The notes beneath the pieces are model-generated. The model was given only the letters and a program-made list of their open reading frames with translations, was not told the origin of the DNA and did no database searches. Below are positions 12,401 through 22,468 of a DNA stretch of 64,000 nucleotides, piece by piece. Both the position numbers and the translations under genes were made by a program. Location of the stretch: contig JAHCVI010000001.1 in the NCBI GenBank assembly GCA_019096155.1, forward strand, positions 1,922,001 to 1,986,000, in the 5' to 3' direction. Numbering within the stretch: position 1 is the stretch's first letter; each line of letters starts with the position of its first letter. This DNA is from Staphylotrichum longicolle. Lineage: Eukaryota; Ascomycota; Sordariomycetes; Sordariales; Chaetomiaceae.

Positions 12401-14858
12401 CGTAGCCATCTTAAGGACCCAGAGGCTTCCCAAGGCGGACGGTGAGCGTTCGGCGATGTCACTCAAGCAGTCATGGTAGATCTTCCAACGCCCCTCTTGG
12501 TCAGGCCCGTGATTCAAAACGCCCTCAAACTTTTGGATCGCGAATTGCTGGATGTCGGGGTAGGCAACTGGGGACTGCGGCCCGAAGCCCGATGACTGAC
12601 GTATAAGACGAATGCAGAGATCGAACGGCGCGGAGTCTGTGAGAAGGCTCTCCGGGAATCGGCTGAGAATCTGCTTAAGAACCAGGTCGCAAAACTCCCG
12701 TGTCGTCGAGCTGAACACCTCCACGGGCACCGTGTTCAGCTTGAGGAGAAAGTACATCAGGGAGTCCTGGGAGTAGAGATTGGAAATGCGGCCCATCATG
12801 CGGATGAGCGCGTCCGATACCCGAGGATCCTGTGTCGATGTTACCGTCTGCCAAAGAGTGTCTGTGTGCGCGCGCGAATACGTGTTCGAGACGACCAGAA
12901 AGCCAATGATGTTGCTGCTCTCAAGGGTGATTTCCGGGTGGCACGTCGGTCCCAGGATGTAGTTGACCAATCCAGTCTTGAGGAGGAACTCGGCGATGTA
13001 CTGCAAGAGAGCAGCAGTGGCGTCATCGCCAAACGGTTCCGAGTTCTTGCGGTACAGGGCAACCAGATCGACGCACATGGTGCTCACGGCCATGACGCGC
13101 AGCTGCATCTGCCCAGACCTGATGAGTTTGACGAAGTGGGTAAACTTCCAGTAGTAAGCCATTGCTTCTGGCATGTGGTTGTTCCCGGCGATGAGGGGGT
13201 GTGCTTGGAGATGTTGGTTGATGATTTCCAAAGGGACGACACCAGTCGTAGCGAGACAGGTTTGATAAATCTCTGTCAGTCCTTCGATAAGGTTTCCTGT
13301 CCCCTCGGACGAGAGCTGATTGAGATGCTTGTCAATCATGTCCGACAGCATGGCTGACATGGTCGTGAAAAGGGGATACATGCGGCCAATGGTGCGCCTT
13401 GTAAGCTCCGTGACTTGCTGACCAGGGTATTGTGCCCTGCGGAAGACGTACTTCAAGACACCTCCGGCGATGAGACATATGCTCCCGAGACTGTCGGTGA
13501 CGGCTTTTGGGAACTGAGACACAAGACGAAGCTCGGCCAGACCTAGCTGCTTAAGATTTGCGAGGGAGCCGCCCTGGGCTGTGGAGAAGTTCTGGAATGC
13601 TTCGAGAAGGGGAGGGATCTCCGCGATGTAGCTCCAATCTTCATCCCCGTTGCGGAGATGCGAGGTGTGCAACGTCACCTCTTCTCGTCGTATGAGCGCG
13701 CCAAGCGCGTGGACGTAGGGCGGTGAGGCCAGCGCCTGAGATCGCGCTTGGTCGGACAAGGCTGGGTTCCGCATGACTCGGAGGTCAAACTCGACGAAGA
13801 AGGCTGTCAGCTGGGCGAATGACCGGTAGAACGCGAATATGTCCTGTCGAAGGTCCTTGGCCCGCGGGTAGGCAGCCCTGCAATGGAGGTTAGCTTCTTG
13901 TCGCCAGATCCCGGTGTCGGCCAAGTACTCACTTTCGGTTGACCATGTGGAGGACTAATTGGGGCACAGCCTGCCACATCTCCCGGTACGTATAGTAGGA
14001 ATCATCGATGGCGCGGGGAGGTGCGGTCTTGGCGTAGTCGAGGTACTTGTCTATCCATTCGATGAAGGCCTGTGGTACTTGTTCGTCTTCATCATCGATG
14101 TCAGTGCTTGCCCGCCGCAGACGCCAGAGGAGTGGGAGTTGCTTACGAGTTGGCAGGTATTGCAGCAACCTGATGACGGTCTCGATGTATGTCTCTGCGG
14201 CATCATGGAAAGGGAATGAGACGGTAGGGTCATAGATCAAGGACCGTCCGGCTTCGTCCAGCATGGTGATAGACTCGTCGTCGTCGAAATCAGCGTCATC
14301 ATCCGCGCTCACAGAGATTATTTCGATTGGCGGGCTCCCGCTTTCCGACCTCGACGGCACCGAAATGTCCACCGCCGCGCCGTTCACCGGCATATCCTCC
14401 TCAGGGTCCCCCATGCTGGTTTTGACGGCATCGTCTGGGTATGTGAGAGGTGGTGGGGTAGCACCCGTGGGAGAGGGCGATGACGCAGCCGACGGGATCG
14501 CCTCGAGGTAATGTGATGGGGTCCGCACGTTTATAGTGACGCGGCTAGAACGCAGTTCCGAGGCAGGCTCGGTGTCGATTTGCTGTGCTTCGGGTGTGGT
14601 GGGGATGGCAGGCTCCGAGTCGATCTTCATGGCCGAATCTCTCCCCGAACCGGGCGCCGGCGTGCCCGTGACGGGTGATCTTGGGGAAGAATCGAGGGTC
14701 TCGGTCGATCGGCTCCGAGAGTCGCTAGCCAAGGAGGTACGACGGCGCTTGCGGGAGGAGAGGAGGTCGCCGTCGTCGAAGGGATTGGGGCGGGTTGAGC
14801 AAGGCTCGGAGGAGACAGCGCGTTCTCTCGACGGGTCGGCTGTCGAAGCTTGAGCCAT
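6487..14858 (-). CDS. Giant ubiquitin carboxyl-terminal hydrolase (USP family), 2591 aa
   Basis: A cysteine protease that removes ubiquitin from substrates, of the very large fungal USP type that resembles animal USP9X/USP34. I resolve 11 exons: 14858-13933, 13877-11165, 11102-10742, 10689-10374, 10300-10075, 10018-9906, 9847-9633, 9580-9011, 8954-8903, 8846-6673 and 6596-6487. All use GT-AG introns of 52-76 bp and sum to 7776 nt, an exact reading frame. The N terminus is a disordered Ser/Pro-rich segment with a basic KRRR patch. A long helical-repeat region follows. A ubiquitin-like segment (MVMPLNIGKRNTAASLL to IHNGIILVKKE) sits near residues 1080-1160. The USP core carries the Cys box GLRNLSNTCYFNSL (Cys about 1656), a zinc-ribbon CSTC pair and the His box GTAESGHYYSYI (His about 1907). 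The C terminus is acidic. All catalytic residues are present, so it should be active. Substrates are unknown. Confidence 0.96.
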
Positions 14859-15058
14859 CGGGCTTGAAGCGGAGGGGAGACGTGGGAAAGGCGGCTTGAG
14901 CTCCGCAGACGGGTGAGCTCCGCTTGGGGAAGCTCAGTGGCAGCTTCTTGATGTCGCAGTTGTTAGCATGTGGTGGTGTTTTGTGATAGGTGCATGGTCC
15001 AATAAGGTGGGGGTGGATGCTTGCTTGCTTGGCCTGGGGGGGCTGTGGCTCCAAGATG

Positions 15059-15060
<2 letters not shown>

Positions 15061-15088
<28 letters not shown>
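15061..15088. repeat. (GGCA)7 microsatellite
   Basis: Seven perfect GGCA units, extended by degenerate copies on both sides (15057-15096). It lies about 200 bp upstream of the ubiquitin protease start codon, in its promoter or 5' leader. Confidence 0.9.
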
Positions 15089-15089
<1 letters not shown>

Positions 15090-16886
15090 ACAGGTCGGTT
15101 GTGCCGCCCTGTAGAAAAAAAAGGCAGACGCGACAGCCAGCCAAAGCCAAAAGCCAAAAGCTTCCAGCGCAGCGCAGCAGGCCCCGCTTTGCAAAGCTCC
15201 CAGATGGGCGCGTTGGCAAAGACGCAGGAAGGGGAAGACAAAGACGAAGCAATCAACGGCTTGGCAGTGAGGCGAAGGATCTCGGCACGCCGGCCTGTCG
15301 CTCTTTTGTGGTGCTGCTTGATGTTCTTTTGTCTCCGCCTTGGGCTTGCCGTCCTCGCTGCTTGGTGCTTGTTGGGAGCTAGGATTGGGGTGTGTGGAGG
15401 TGGGGAGAATGGAACAGGGGAGGTCCACGGGTATGGAAGCTCGGCTCGGTTGGCGGAAGCACTGACGCAAGTGGGAGATCGATTCCAGGTTGGGGACCTG
15501 AGCCCAGTGCTGGGTCGGTTTGCAGCAACCGCAGGCTTCCCGCCTTGTTGACAAGGGCAGACAACGGGAAAATGCAGATGTGCAAGAAAACGGAAAAAAA
15601 GAAACACATACCTGGAGATTGGAGAGACCAACAGCGCGCGGGAAGTGTGGGCAAAAGGAACGCCCAGCTGCTCACGCAGGTGTATTTGATGCTCTGCAAC
15701 ACTGGTGGGTGATTTCGTTGTGGTAAGGCTGAAGGCACTAGGTCCAGTTCTTGCGGTCCCGCAGCGCCCGGTGGACGAGGATGGGAATGGCGGGAACAGC
15801 CCAAAGCGGGACGAGGGGGAAGGGCGGCTGCGGGGTGTGGTTGGCTTAGTGCGGGGAGGGTGTGGACCAAACGAGGTGACAGAGCTGTCTCCAGCTTCAC
15901 ACTTTCACAGCACAACCGACCTGCGCCTGCAATACGTCGTTAGGTTGCTGAGCCTGCCTTCACAACCGCTGCCGCTGACAAGACGTAATGATAAGAAGGG
16001 AGTCTTCTTGAATTCCTTCTTGTCTTTATTTCTTCTAAAGTTACTCCAAACTTATTTGGATCGCAGCGGGAGCCTGCACGTGTCCCTGTTCAAAGCCTCG
16101 TTTGTTCACTCAGGGCCCCTGCCTGTGTCGGAGGGAGGTAGCGTTGGGCAAATTCAAATTCTGGCATTGCCGATGGCGTTTCAGCCCTACATCCAAGACC
16201 CACACAACACATGGACAGCTTCAAAGACCCAGTCGGGGGAGCGATGGGAACACGGATGCTCGCTTTGGTGAGGTATGCCGATGACGTACCTGAGCGAAGG
16301 GACTGGGCGTGAGGGCGTGAATGAGCCAGAGGGAGCCGGTTCATAATATCACAATTTCTTGTGACACGGTATTCTAAAATGGGAGAGGCTTCATTGAAGT
16401 GCATGAGAGCCTTTCTTGAGGGCTCGAATTTGGAATCGAAACCACCATCTCCAAATCCCTTCTAGGTATGCCAGGTACATCCAGTACCTGTCCACCGAAC
16501 CTTGCGCCAGCGCTCGGTTATCGGACAGATCATCCTGAAGCAAGGATTGCACCCAAACAGTGGATTCTGTGGACCCGACCTAGGATGCACAGATGGGACA
16601 AGCCGGCATGGCAAACGCGAGGACCCTGGTCGGTCGCCCATTACTTTTTTTTTCGTGTTGATGTTCAGTGATTCCGCATGCGAGCGATCCAGGCAAGCCG
16701 TCAGATATCCATCACCCCGCCAGCGTGGTGTCGATGCGCTGAAGAAACTCGAATAACAAGATAGCAAAGCTCTATCGCGTGTATTTTCTCGGATTTTAAG
16801 AGTTGTCGACTGTGCTGGGTTCAGTTGTGACACTGCACAACCGCAGTTGCTGAGTTTGATCATAACTTCGAGTCCCACTGCAAGTC

Positions 16887-16910
16887 GCCAACAGGCCAAC
16901 AGGCCAACAG
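16887..16910. repeat. GCCAACAG tandem repeat, 3 copies
   Basis: Three perfect 8-bp units followed by a degenerate fourth, 164 bp upstream of the POP3 start codon. Confidence 0.85.
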
Positions 16911-16978
16911 GCCAAACGGTTGCCCAACATCGAGCGCTTTGCCACGAACTCGGACTCAATTCTGCTGGCCCTATCAAC

Positions 16979-17000
16979 GGCACCAGGCACCAGGCACCAG
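16979..17000. repeat. GGCACCA tandem repeat, 3 copies
   Basis: Three 7-bp units running into a degenerate copy, about 75 bp upstream of the POP3 start codon and so likely in the 5' leader. Confidence 0.8.
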
Positions 17001-17073
17001 GCGCCTTATCTTGGTGTTCGGCGGTTGGTCCGAAGTAAAATAGCCCTGAGGCCGTGACGGTGACAGTGTTGCA

Positions 17074-17926
17074 ATGGAGCGCAAGAGAATCGTGCACACT
17101 CTTGACACGCCCTATTCCGCGGTCGAATGGTTAGAGAGCCTCCTCATAAATCAACTTCTTATGTACAAAGACGCATACTGACGCACAACCGCAGGCCGCA
17201 GATAAGCCAGGACGACCAAGATGCCATCCTAGAGCTCCTCTGCCAGTAAGCCTGTCCAACAACTCGCTCATTTGAGGCTCGAATCCTCTGACGATATTTC
17301 CATACAGGCTTCTAGCTCCTCTCGGGAACCATCGCAGGGCCTTCATCACTCCGTCCAAGGGAAAGCGGAAAAGGCGCCAAAATACCGATAACCACACAAC
17401 CCGGGCGGCGGTAAACCCTCCGGTGCCAGAACTGGCCAGCCATGTTGATCTAGGGCTTTCTAAAATCTCTCGCACCTTGCAAGCCATGTCCAGCAAGGGC
17501 AATCTCGAGCCATCGCCCGAAGAGGCTCCATCCAAGCAAGAAAACCCAGACTGCAGCGCGGACAACAGACCTTACGCTGTCGTCTTCGTGGCCCGCTCCG
17601 GCCAGTCCTCGGCCTTCCACTGCCATTTCCCTCAGATGGTGGCCCTTGCCGCGCAGTCGCAGCCTATCGACAGAGCCACCCGGCTGGTTGGCTTCTCCAA
17701 GGCTTGCGAGGACAGACTGAGCGCAGCCCTCGGCATTCCCCGTGTCTCGAGCATTGCACTGCGGGATGATGCACCACAGGCCAAGGGGCTCGTTGACTTT
17801 GTGCGCGAGCACGTAGCCCCCATTGAGGTCGTCTGGCTTCGTGAGGCCCGGTCTCTCAAGTTTCTCGAGACCAAGATCGACGCCGTTCCCACCAAAGTGG
17901 GGACGAAAAAGCCGAGGACAGCTTGA
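17074..17926 (+). CDS. POP3: RNase P / RNase MRP protein subunit Pop3, 241 aa
   Basis: Pop3 is a protein subunit shared by RNase P (tRNA 5' maturation) and RNase MRP (rRNA processing) in the nucleus and nucleolus. Three exons, 17074-17129, 17195-17245 and 17308-17926, separated by 65 and 62 bp introns, give an exact 242-codon frame. The N terminus holds the family blocks LDTPYSAVEWPQISQDDQDA and LLAPLGNHRRAF, then a basic SKGKRKRRQ stretch. The C-terminal half resembles an L7Ae/L30e-type fold (YAVVFVARSGQSSAFHCHFP, LVGFSKACEDRLSAALGI), typical for the Pop3 family. The second exon is only 51 nt. The start is chosen because it begins the conserved N-terminal block. It converges with the NADH dehydrogenase gene. 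Confidence 0.92.
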
Positions 17927-18505
17927 AAGAAGTCTGCGAGGGGCTGATACCCTGCATCTCCAGCTCGGGCAGATGTATTTTAGTCAGGAACACATCGCGT
18001 CGCTGCCAGTACAAATGTCGGCCTCAAGTTGGTCAGATGGCCAGGGGCGACTTGAGTCTAGATCCTGAAAATGAACGTGCATTGAACACCGCGCACATGT
18101 TCGCCGCATGCCACCCCTATGCAGTACAGTCTTTGAGTCAACGTCAGTCATGTCAACACGGGTTCACCGTCTTTATTCGAGCCTTGATTCGTGACTCTGG
18201 AGGCTTGGTTAACATGGGACACACGCATGGTTACAACCAACCTCAAATATATCTATGTGTAGTCACATTAGTTCTCCCATGTGCTGCGCCCGTAGAGGTT
18301 TCCCAAGTTTTATCTACCAGCCTAGGAGTGAGAAGCGCGAGAAAATGCCCTTGCCAACCTCTATAGAATGCCTATCATCCTTGATCCTGGATATCAATCT
18401 ATTGTGAACCTGAATGCCCCCAACTCCGTCCAGGATGCTCACCGACGTATTACACAAAGCGCCGGTTTAGAAATCTCCGGCACCTGCTCCCCAGCTGCCC
18501 ACAAC
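17927..18505. other. Convergent intergenic region
   Basis: Between the POP3 and NADH dehydrogenase stop codons; expected to hold both 3' UTRs. AT content rises around 18180-18420. No gene or structured RNA is recognised. Confidence 0.55.
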
Positions 18506-20158
18506 TCAGAACCGACTGATGCCCCTCCCAAAGATCCACGAAATCATCCAATAAATCGGCACCAGCATCTTATTCCTCCACGACATGGACTTGGTCAGGT
18601 ACGCGCCGCGCCACACGACCCACGCCACCCACCCCTTCAGCTCGTCGGCCTCGCTCTGGTGGATGGCCTTCCAGCTGCCCAGGTACGTCAGGGTGCCCCA
18701 GTTGCGGAACCTGAACGGCTTCGCCGCGACGGCCGCCGCGCCGCCCGCGTTGAGCCGCTTGGCGAGGTGCGTCGCCTGCTGCGCGGCGACCTGCGCCGTC
18801 TTGGGCAGCGCCGGGTCGTTCTCGGTGACGGCGCAGTCGCCGATCACGTAGACGTCGTCGAGGATGCCGGGGGTCTTGTCCGGGGAGGTGGCGGCGGTGC
18901 GGGCGCGCAGGCAGGCGTCGGTGACGATGCCGCCGGTGCGCGCGTCCCGGAGGAGGTGGCGGGTGGTGGACTGGCTGGCCGGGGGGTTGGGGCCCGGGGC
19001 CGCGAGTTCCTTGGCTGCGAGCTTGGCGATCAAGGGGTTGGCCATCAGGCCGGTGCTCCAGACGACGAGGCCCGCGCCGACTTCCTCGTCGCCGGATTCT
19101 TTGATCTTGATCTTCAGCGCGCCGTGGCGGCGGCCGAACTCGCCGTCGGCGAGGCGGAGCCGCTGCAGGTGGTGCTGGGTCTTGACGTTGATGTTTTGCC
19201 GCGAGAAGGTGTCCATGGCGTACTTGGCCAGCGCTTGGTCGAACATGGGGAGCACTTTGGGCGCGACATCGTACACAGTGATGCTGACAAGAGGCATCAG
19301 GTCTGGGTACATTGGGGCGAGGTCGTCACGGATGAGGTCGTGGAGCTCGGCAGCGAACTCAATACCGGTTGGCCCGCCGCCGACGATGGCAAAGTGCAGC
19401 AGCTGACGTTTGTCGGCATCGCTGAGATGGTCGGACCCCCGAGGATACGAGCATTGCTCAAACAGCGAGAGCACGCGCAGGCGGATGCGGCGGGCGTCGC
19501 CGATGTCGCGGAGGAAGTGGGCATGTTCCCGCACCCCTTCAATGCCAAAGGTCTGGCTGTAGGCGCCACATGCAATGACGAGCTTGTCGTAAGGGATGTC
19601 GATCAGATCACCCTTGGGCTTCTTGGGTGCTGTCACCTCCTTCTCCATGCCAGGGGTCTCGGATGACGGAGGATTAGGGGGTGGGACAACCGTTTTGCTT
19701 GCCGCTTCCTCGGCCGCATTGGTCTCGACACGGATCGTCTTGCGGTCAAAATCGATGTCGTCGGCCCAGCCCTGGTAAAAATCGACCTTTCCTGACATGC
19801 GGCGGACGGGCTCCAAGATGCTGCGGAACTCGAGGGTACCGACTGAGGTTGAGGCCAGAAGAGGAGTAAACACAAAATACGACCGCGGCGAAATTACAAT
19901 ACGTTCGTACTTGGCTGGGTCTAGCGTTCGGGCAAAGCCATAACCTGCCCAGCCCGATCCAAGGATCACGACCCGTTCTTTCTGGGCGCCATTGCCTAGG
20001 GGCCAAGGTCAGTCACATCCTCTTCCAAAGGCGGCAGCATAATACTGACTTTTGGCGAGACTGAAACTCCGGACTGGGACGTGTGAGCGGACTGCGAGCT
20101 GGTTACAGCGAGCAAGTCCACGACTGGATACTCTCGAGGGGTGGGATAGCGACGACAT
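18506..20158 (-). CDS. Type II (alternative) NADH:ubiquinone oxidoreductase, mitochondrial, 532 aa
   Basis: Oxidises NADH and reduces ubiquinone without pumping protons, bypassing complex I at the mitochondrial inner membrane. Exons 20158-20050 and 19995-18506 join through a 54 bp intron (GTCAGT, CTGAC, TAG) into a 532-residue frame. The N terminus (MSSLSHPSRVSSRGLAR, Arg/Ser-rich, no acidic residues) looks like a mitochondrial presequence. Two Rossmann dinucleotide folds are seen: VVILGSGWAGYGF (FAD, near residue 44) and FAIVGGGPTGIEFAAEL (NADH, near 240). The quinone/FAD block VYVIGDCA and the C-terminal membrane-anchoring part ending IFGRGISRF are present. I see no EF-hand insertion, so calcium control is not indicated. 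A Pro/Lys-rich insert occupies about residues 129-162. Whether it faces matrix or intermembrane space cannot be told from sequence. Confidence 0.93.
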
Positions 20159-22468
20159 GTTCGCAGCGTTCAGCACCATCCGAGGATCGAGCGGTGTTCA
20201 GAGACAACAAAAGAGCTTCAGCCCCACCACGGGCAGGTACTGAGGAGCTTTTCACATGGCGAGGTCGAGTAAAAATATCTGCATTCCCTTTTATGAATTT
20301 GTCATGGGGAAAGGCGAGATTCGGATAGGCGGAACGTCCCGGGAGTTCCCCGTTGATGTCATGGGGCCTCCATGCCGCAACACTGTGCCAGAGACAAGGC
20401 TCCCGGCTTATCCGCTGCGATTTACACCTGCTTAGCACAGCAGAGAGCCATGAATTGGAGCCCTCAATGAATACCCATCGCACTGTGTCCAGTAGGCACA
20501 ACGCATTCAAGTTCGAGCGTCTGTTTGGCCGTGCTGGGCTCCTGAAAGACTTCCTGAGCCTTTGCTTGCCCGAACCATGACGCACGCGTCTTGGCGAATG
20601 GGTCCGTTTCAGCCTTGTCAACTTTGCTCGGAACAATCCCACCTCAAGACGAATATTGCCGGCTTGTTCCCTGAGGCGTGTGGCTCGTGCTTCTCATCGG
20701 GAGACCTCGGAATGGGCCGATGCTGTGATGGGCTGGAACACAGAAACCACCCTGTGCTCCTCCAGGAGTGCTGGGCTGCGTAGTCGCTCAGCTGCCCCGT
20801 TTCATCGAGTCCTCAATGAGGTCTCGCTTGCGCAGTTTGATAGATGAAGACCGGGAGAGGTGACTCATTGAGATCGCCGAGGGTATTGAGGGGTTAGGGT
20901 TAACTACTGCACACAAACAACAGAGTTGCTGCTGGCAACGCCAAGAAACTGAACGCTGAGAAAACAATGAAAGAGAAAACGGAAGAGATGGAAACAGAGT
21001 AAGAAGGTCGAAGAGGAGGGAGAAATAAAAGAAAAGATAAGAGAGGGCGAAAAAAATCAGAAAATCCCTGACCAGGCACTCGTGTCTGGATCGGGGGTTG
21101 GGCCCTGTCTTCAAGGGCGTAAACAACACAGTTCCTTGAAGAGCACTGTCTCCTTTCTCGTCGAAGTCGATGGACTTGTCGGAGCATTTTTCTCTCAGCC
21201 CAACTTACCTAATCAATGCACACTGCCTCGTATGTATGTTCTTCTACGGAGTCCTTTGGACATACGAGGCCAGGTTTCACCAGACGCTTGAGGGTCGAAA
21301 GCATGAACGAGGTGACCAGCGGTTCAGGGTTAATGTTTTGTCAAACGCGCAGTCTTCGATCTCAATTCTCGACCCACTCTTGTGTTCTTAGGACAGGACT
21401 GGACAGAAAGCTCACCATCTGAGGACCGAGAACCGGTTACTTATTTTATGTCCCTTGGCCTCTCTAAAGCCGCACGCAACAACTATGGAGAGCGAACAAT
21501 GGAACAATGGGAATTGTTGGCCTCGCCATCTGTTTGGATGGGCTTCTCTTCCTTCGCTGTGTTGCCTGGTCAAAGGAGTTGCATCGGCCTGCAGGAAACC
21601 TGCTGCATGTCGGTCATCGCTGCCCTTGCAATCGGTGCTCTGAACTTGAAGCAGGCAATCGAGGCCTTGGGTTCTTTGATTGGCTGGCTTCCGCGCCGAA
21701 CCAGGGCTGGGCCGCAGGAAACGGGCACAGCAGCCAAGGTGAATCCTGGACTGCCGTCTGTGTGGGGTTTCGGAAAGACAGGCAAGAGGCGGGCAGGGAC
21801 GGCTTGCTGCTGCGGGGTTGCCCAAGCAACAAGGCCCTGAGATGGGCACGAGGGGCTGCCGTACTTGTTTACTTTGCTGAGCCAATCAGCGCAGCGGATG
21901 CCCTGTTGTACCACACCTCAGGAAACCTGGAAGCTCCCTTAAACACCACAACCCAGATTCCGCCAGCAGTGAAACTGTTGTTGATCTCACTTCTGTTCTC
22001 TCGCTCACCACTATCGGTGTCCGGATTCACCTGTTGCGCGGTTGTGGGCAGCATTTCTTTGCGACTGCACTCCCATTTTTGATACCCAAACCACTCTTGC
22101 CTTCAGCATCCCTTCATTCCCTCCTTCCAAGTTCTTATCCCTTTGCACCGGTTCGCATCCCTTTGCGCCGTTGCCGATAAGTTGGGTTTGCAACCGCACA
22201 AGCAATTGCCCGCAATCTCTGTTGTTCTCTGCCTGCTGCCAATTCCACCTTTCCCTTGCTCGCGCGTGTGCGACTGCAATCGAGAGACGGCAGCGATCGG
22301 TGCAACAAGCAGCAAATCAACACTCGGCGCACAGCTGATCGCCTCTGAGCATGACATCCGAGGAACCAGTATGTTGTCACAACTTGCGCTCTCCTCTCCC
22401 ATCGTTGGGATTTCGTTCTGACAAGTCGCCGCCAGGTGCAGCCTCTGCGCCTTTCAAAGAGCAGCACC
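20159..22468. other. Divergent intergenic region, 2.3 kb
   Basis: Between the NADH dehydrogenase and BUD4 start codons. It includes a purine-rich tract (20955-21066), a telomere-like motif (20891-20902), and a pyrimidine-rich leader upstream of BUD4 (about 22060-22140). The open frames at 21382-22082 overlap on both strands and do not look like proteins. No RNA gene was found. Confidence 0.5.
20891..20902 (+). repeat. Interstitial telomere-type motif (TTAGGG, 2 copies)
   Basis: GGGTTAGGGTTA, two units of the canonical fungal telomere repeat, inside the promoter region shared by the NADH dehydrogenase and BUD4 genes. Such motifs in promoters can be bound by Myb-type TTAGGG-binding factors. 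Two copies can also occur by chance. Confidence 0.6.

Larger units (their letters stand above)
14859..17073. other. Divergent intergenic region, 2.2 kb
   Basis: It lies between the divergently transcribed ubiquitin protease and POP3, so it holds both promoters. It contains a (GGCA)7 microsatellite and short tandem repeats near POP3, annotated separately. Overlapping open frames on both strands at 14934-15915 are Cys/Pro/Gln-rich and not credible proteins. No other gene is seen. Confidence 0.5.

Noticed and set aside
14934..15915. Several overlapping frames of 175-220 codons on both strands
   Set aside because: They cover the GGCA microsatellite and promoter DNA, are rich in Cys/Pro/Gln/Ser, and lack paired splice sites or codon bias.
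17246..17307. tRNA-like B-box text (GGCTCGAATCC) in a POP3 intron
   Set aside because: There is no A box at the right distance and no cloverleaf; the segment is a normal spliceosomal intron with a CTGAC branch site.
18368..19666. 432-codon plus-strand frame
   Set aside because: Antisense to the NADH dehydrogenase; composition is Gly/Ala/Val/Arg-biased and carries no motif.
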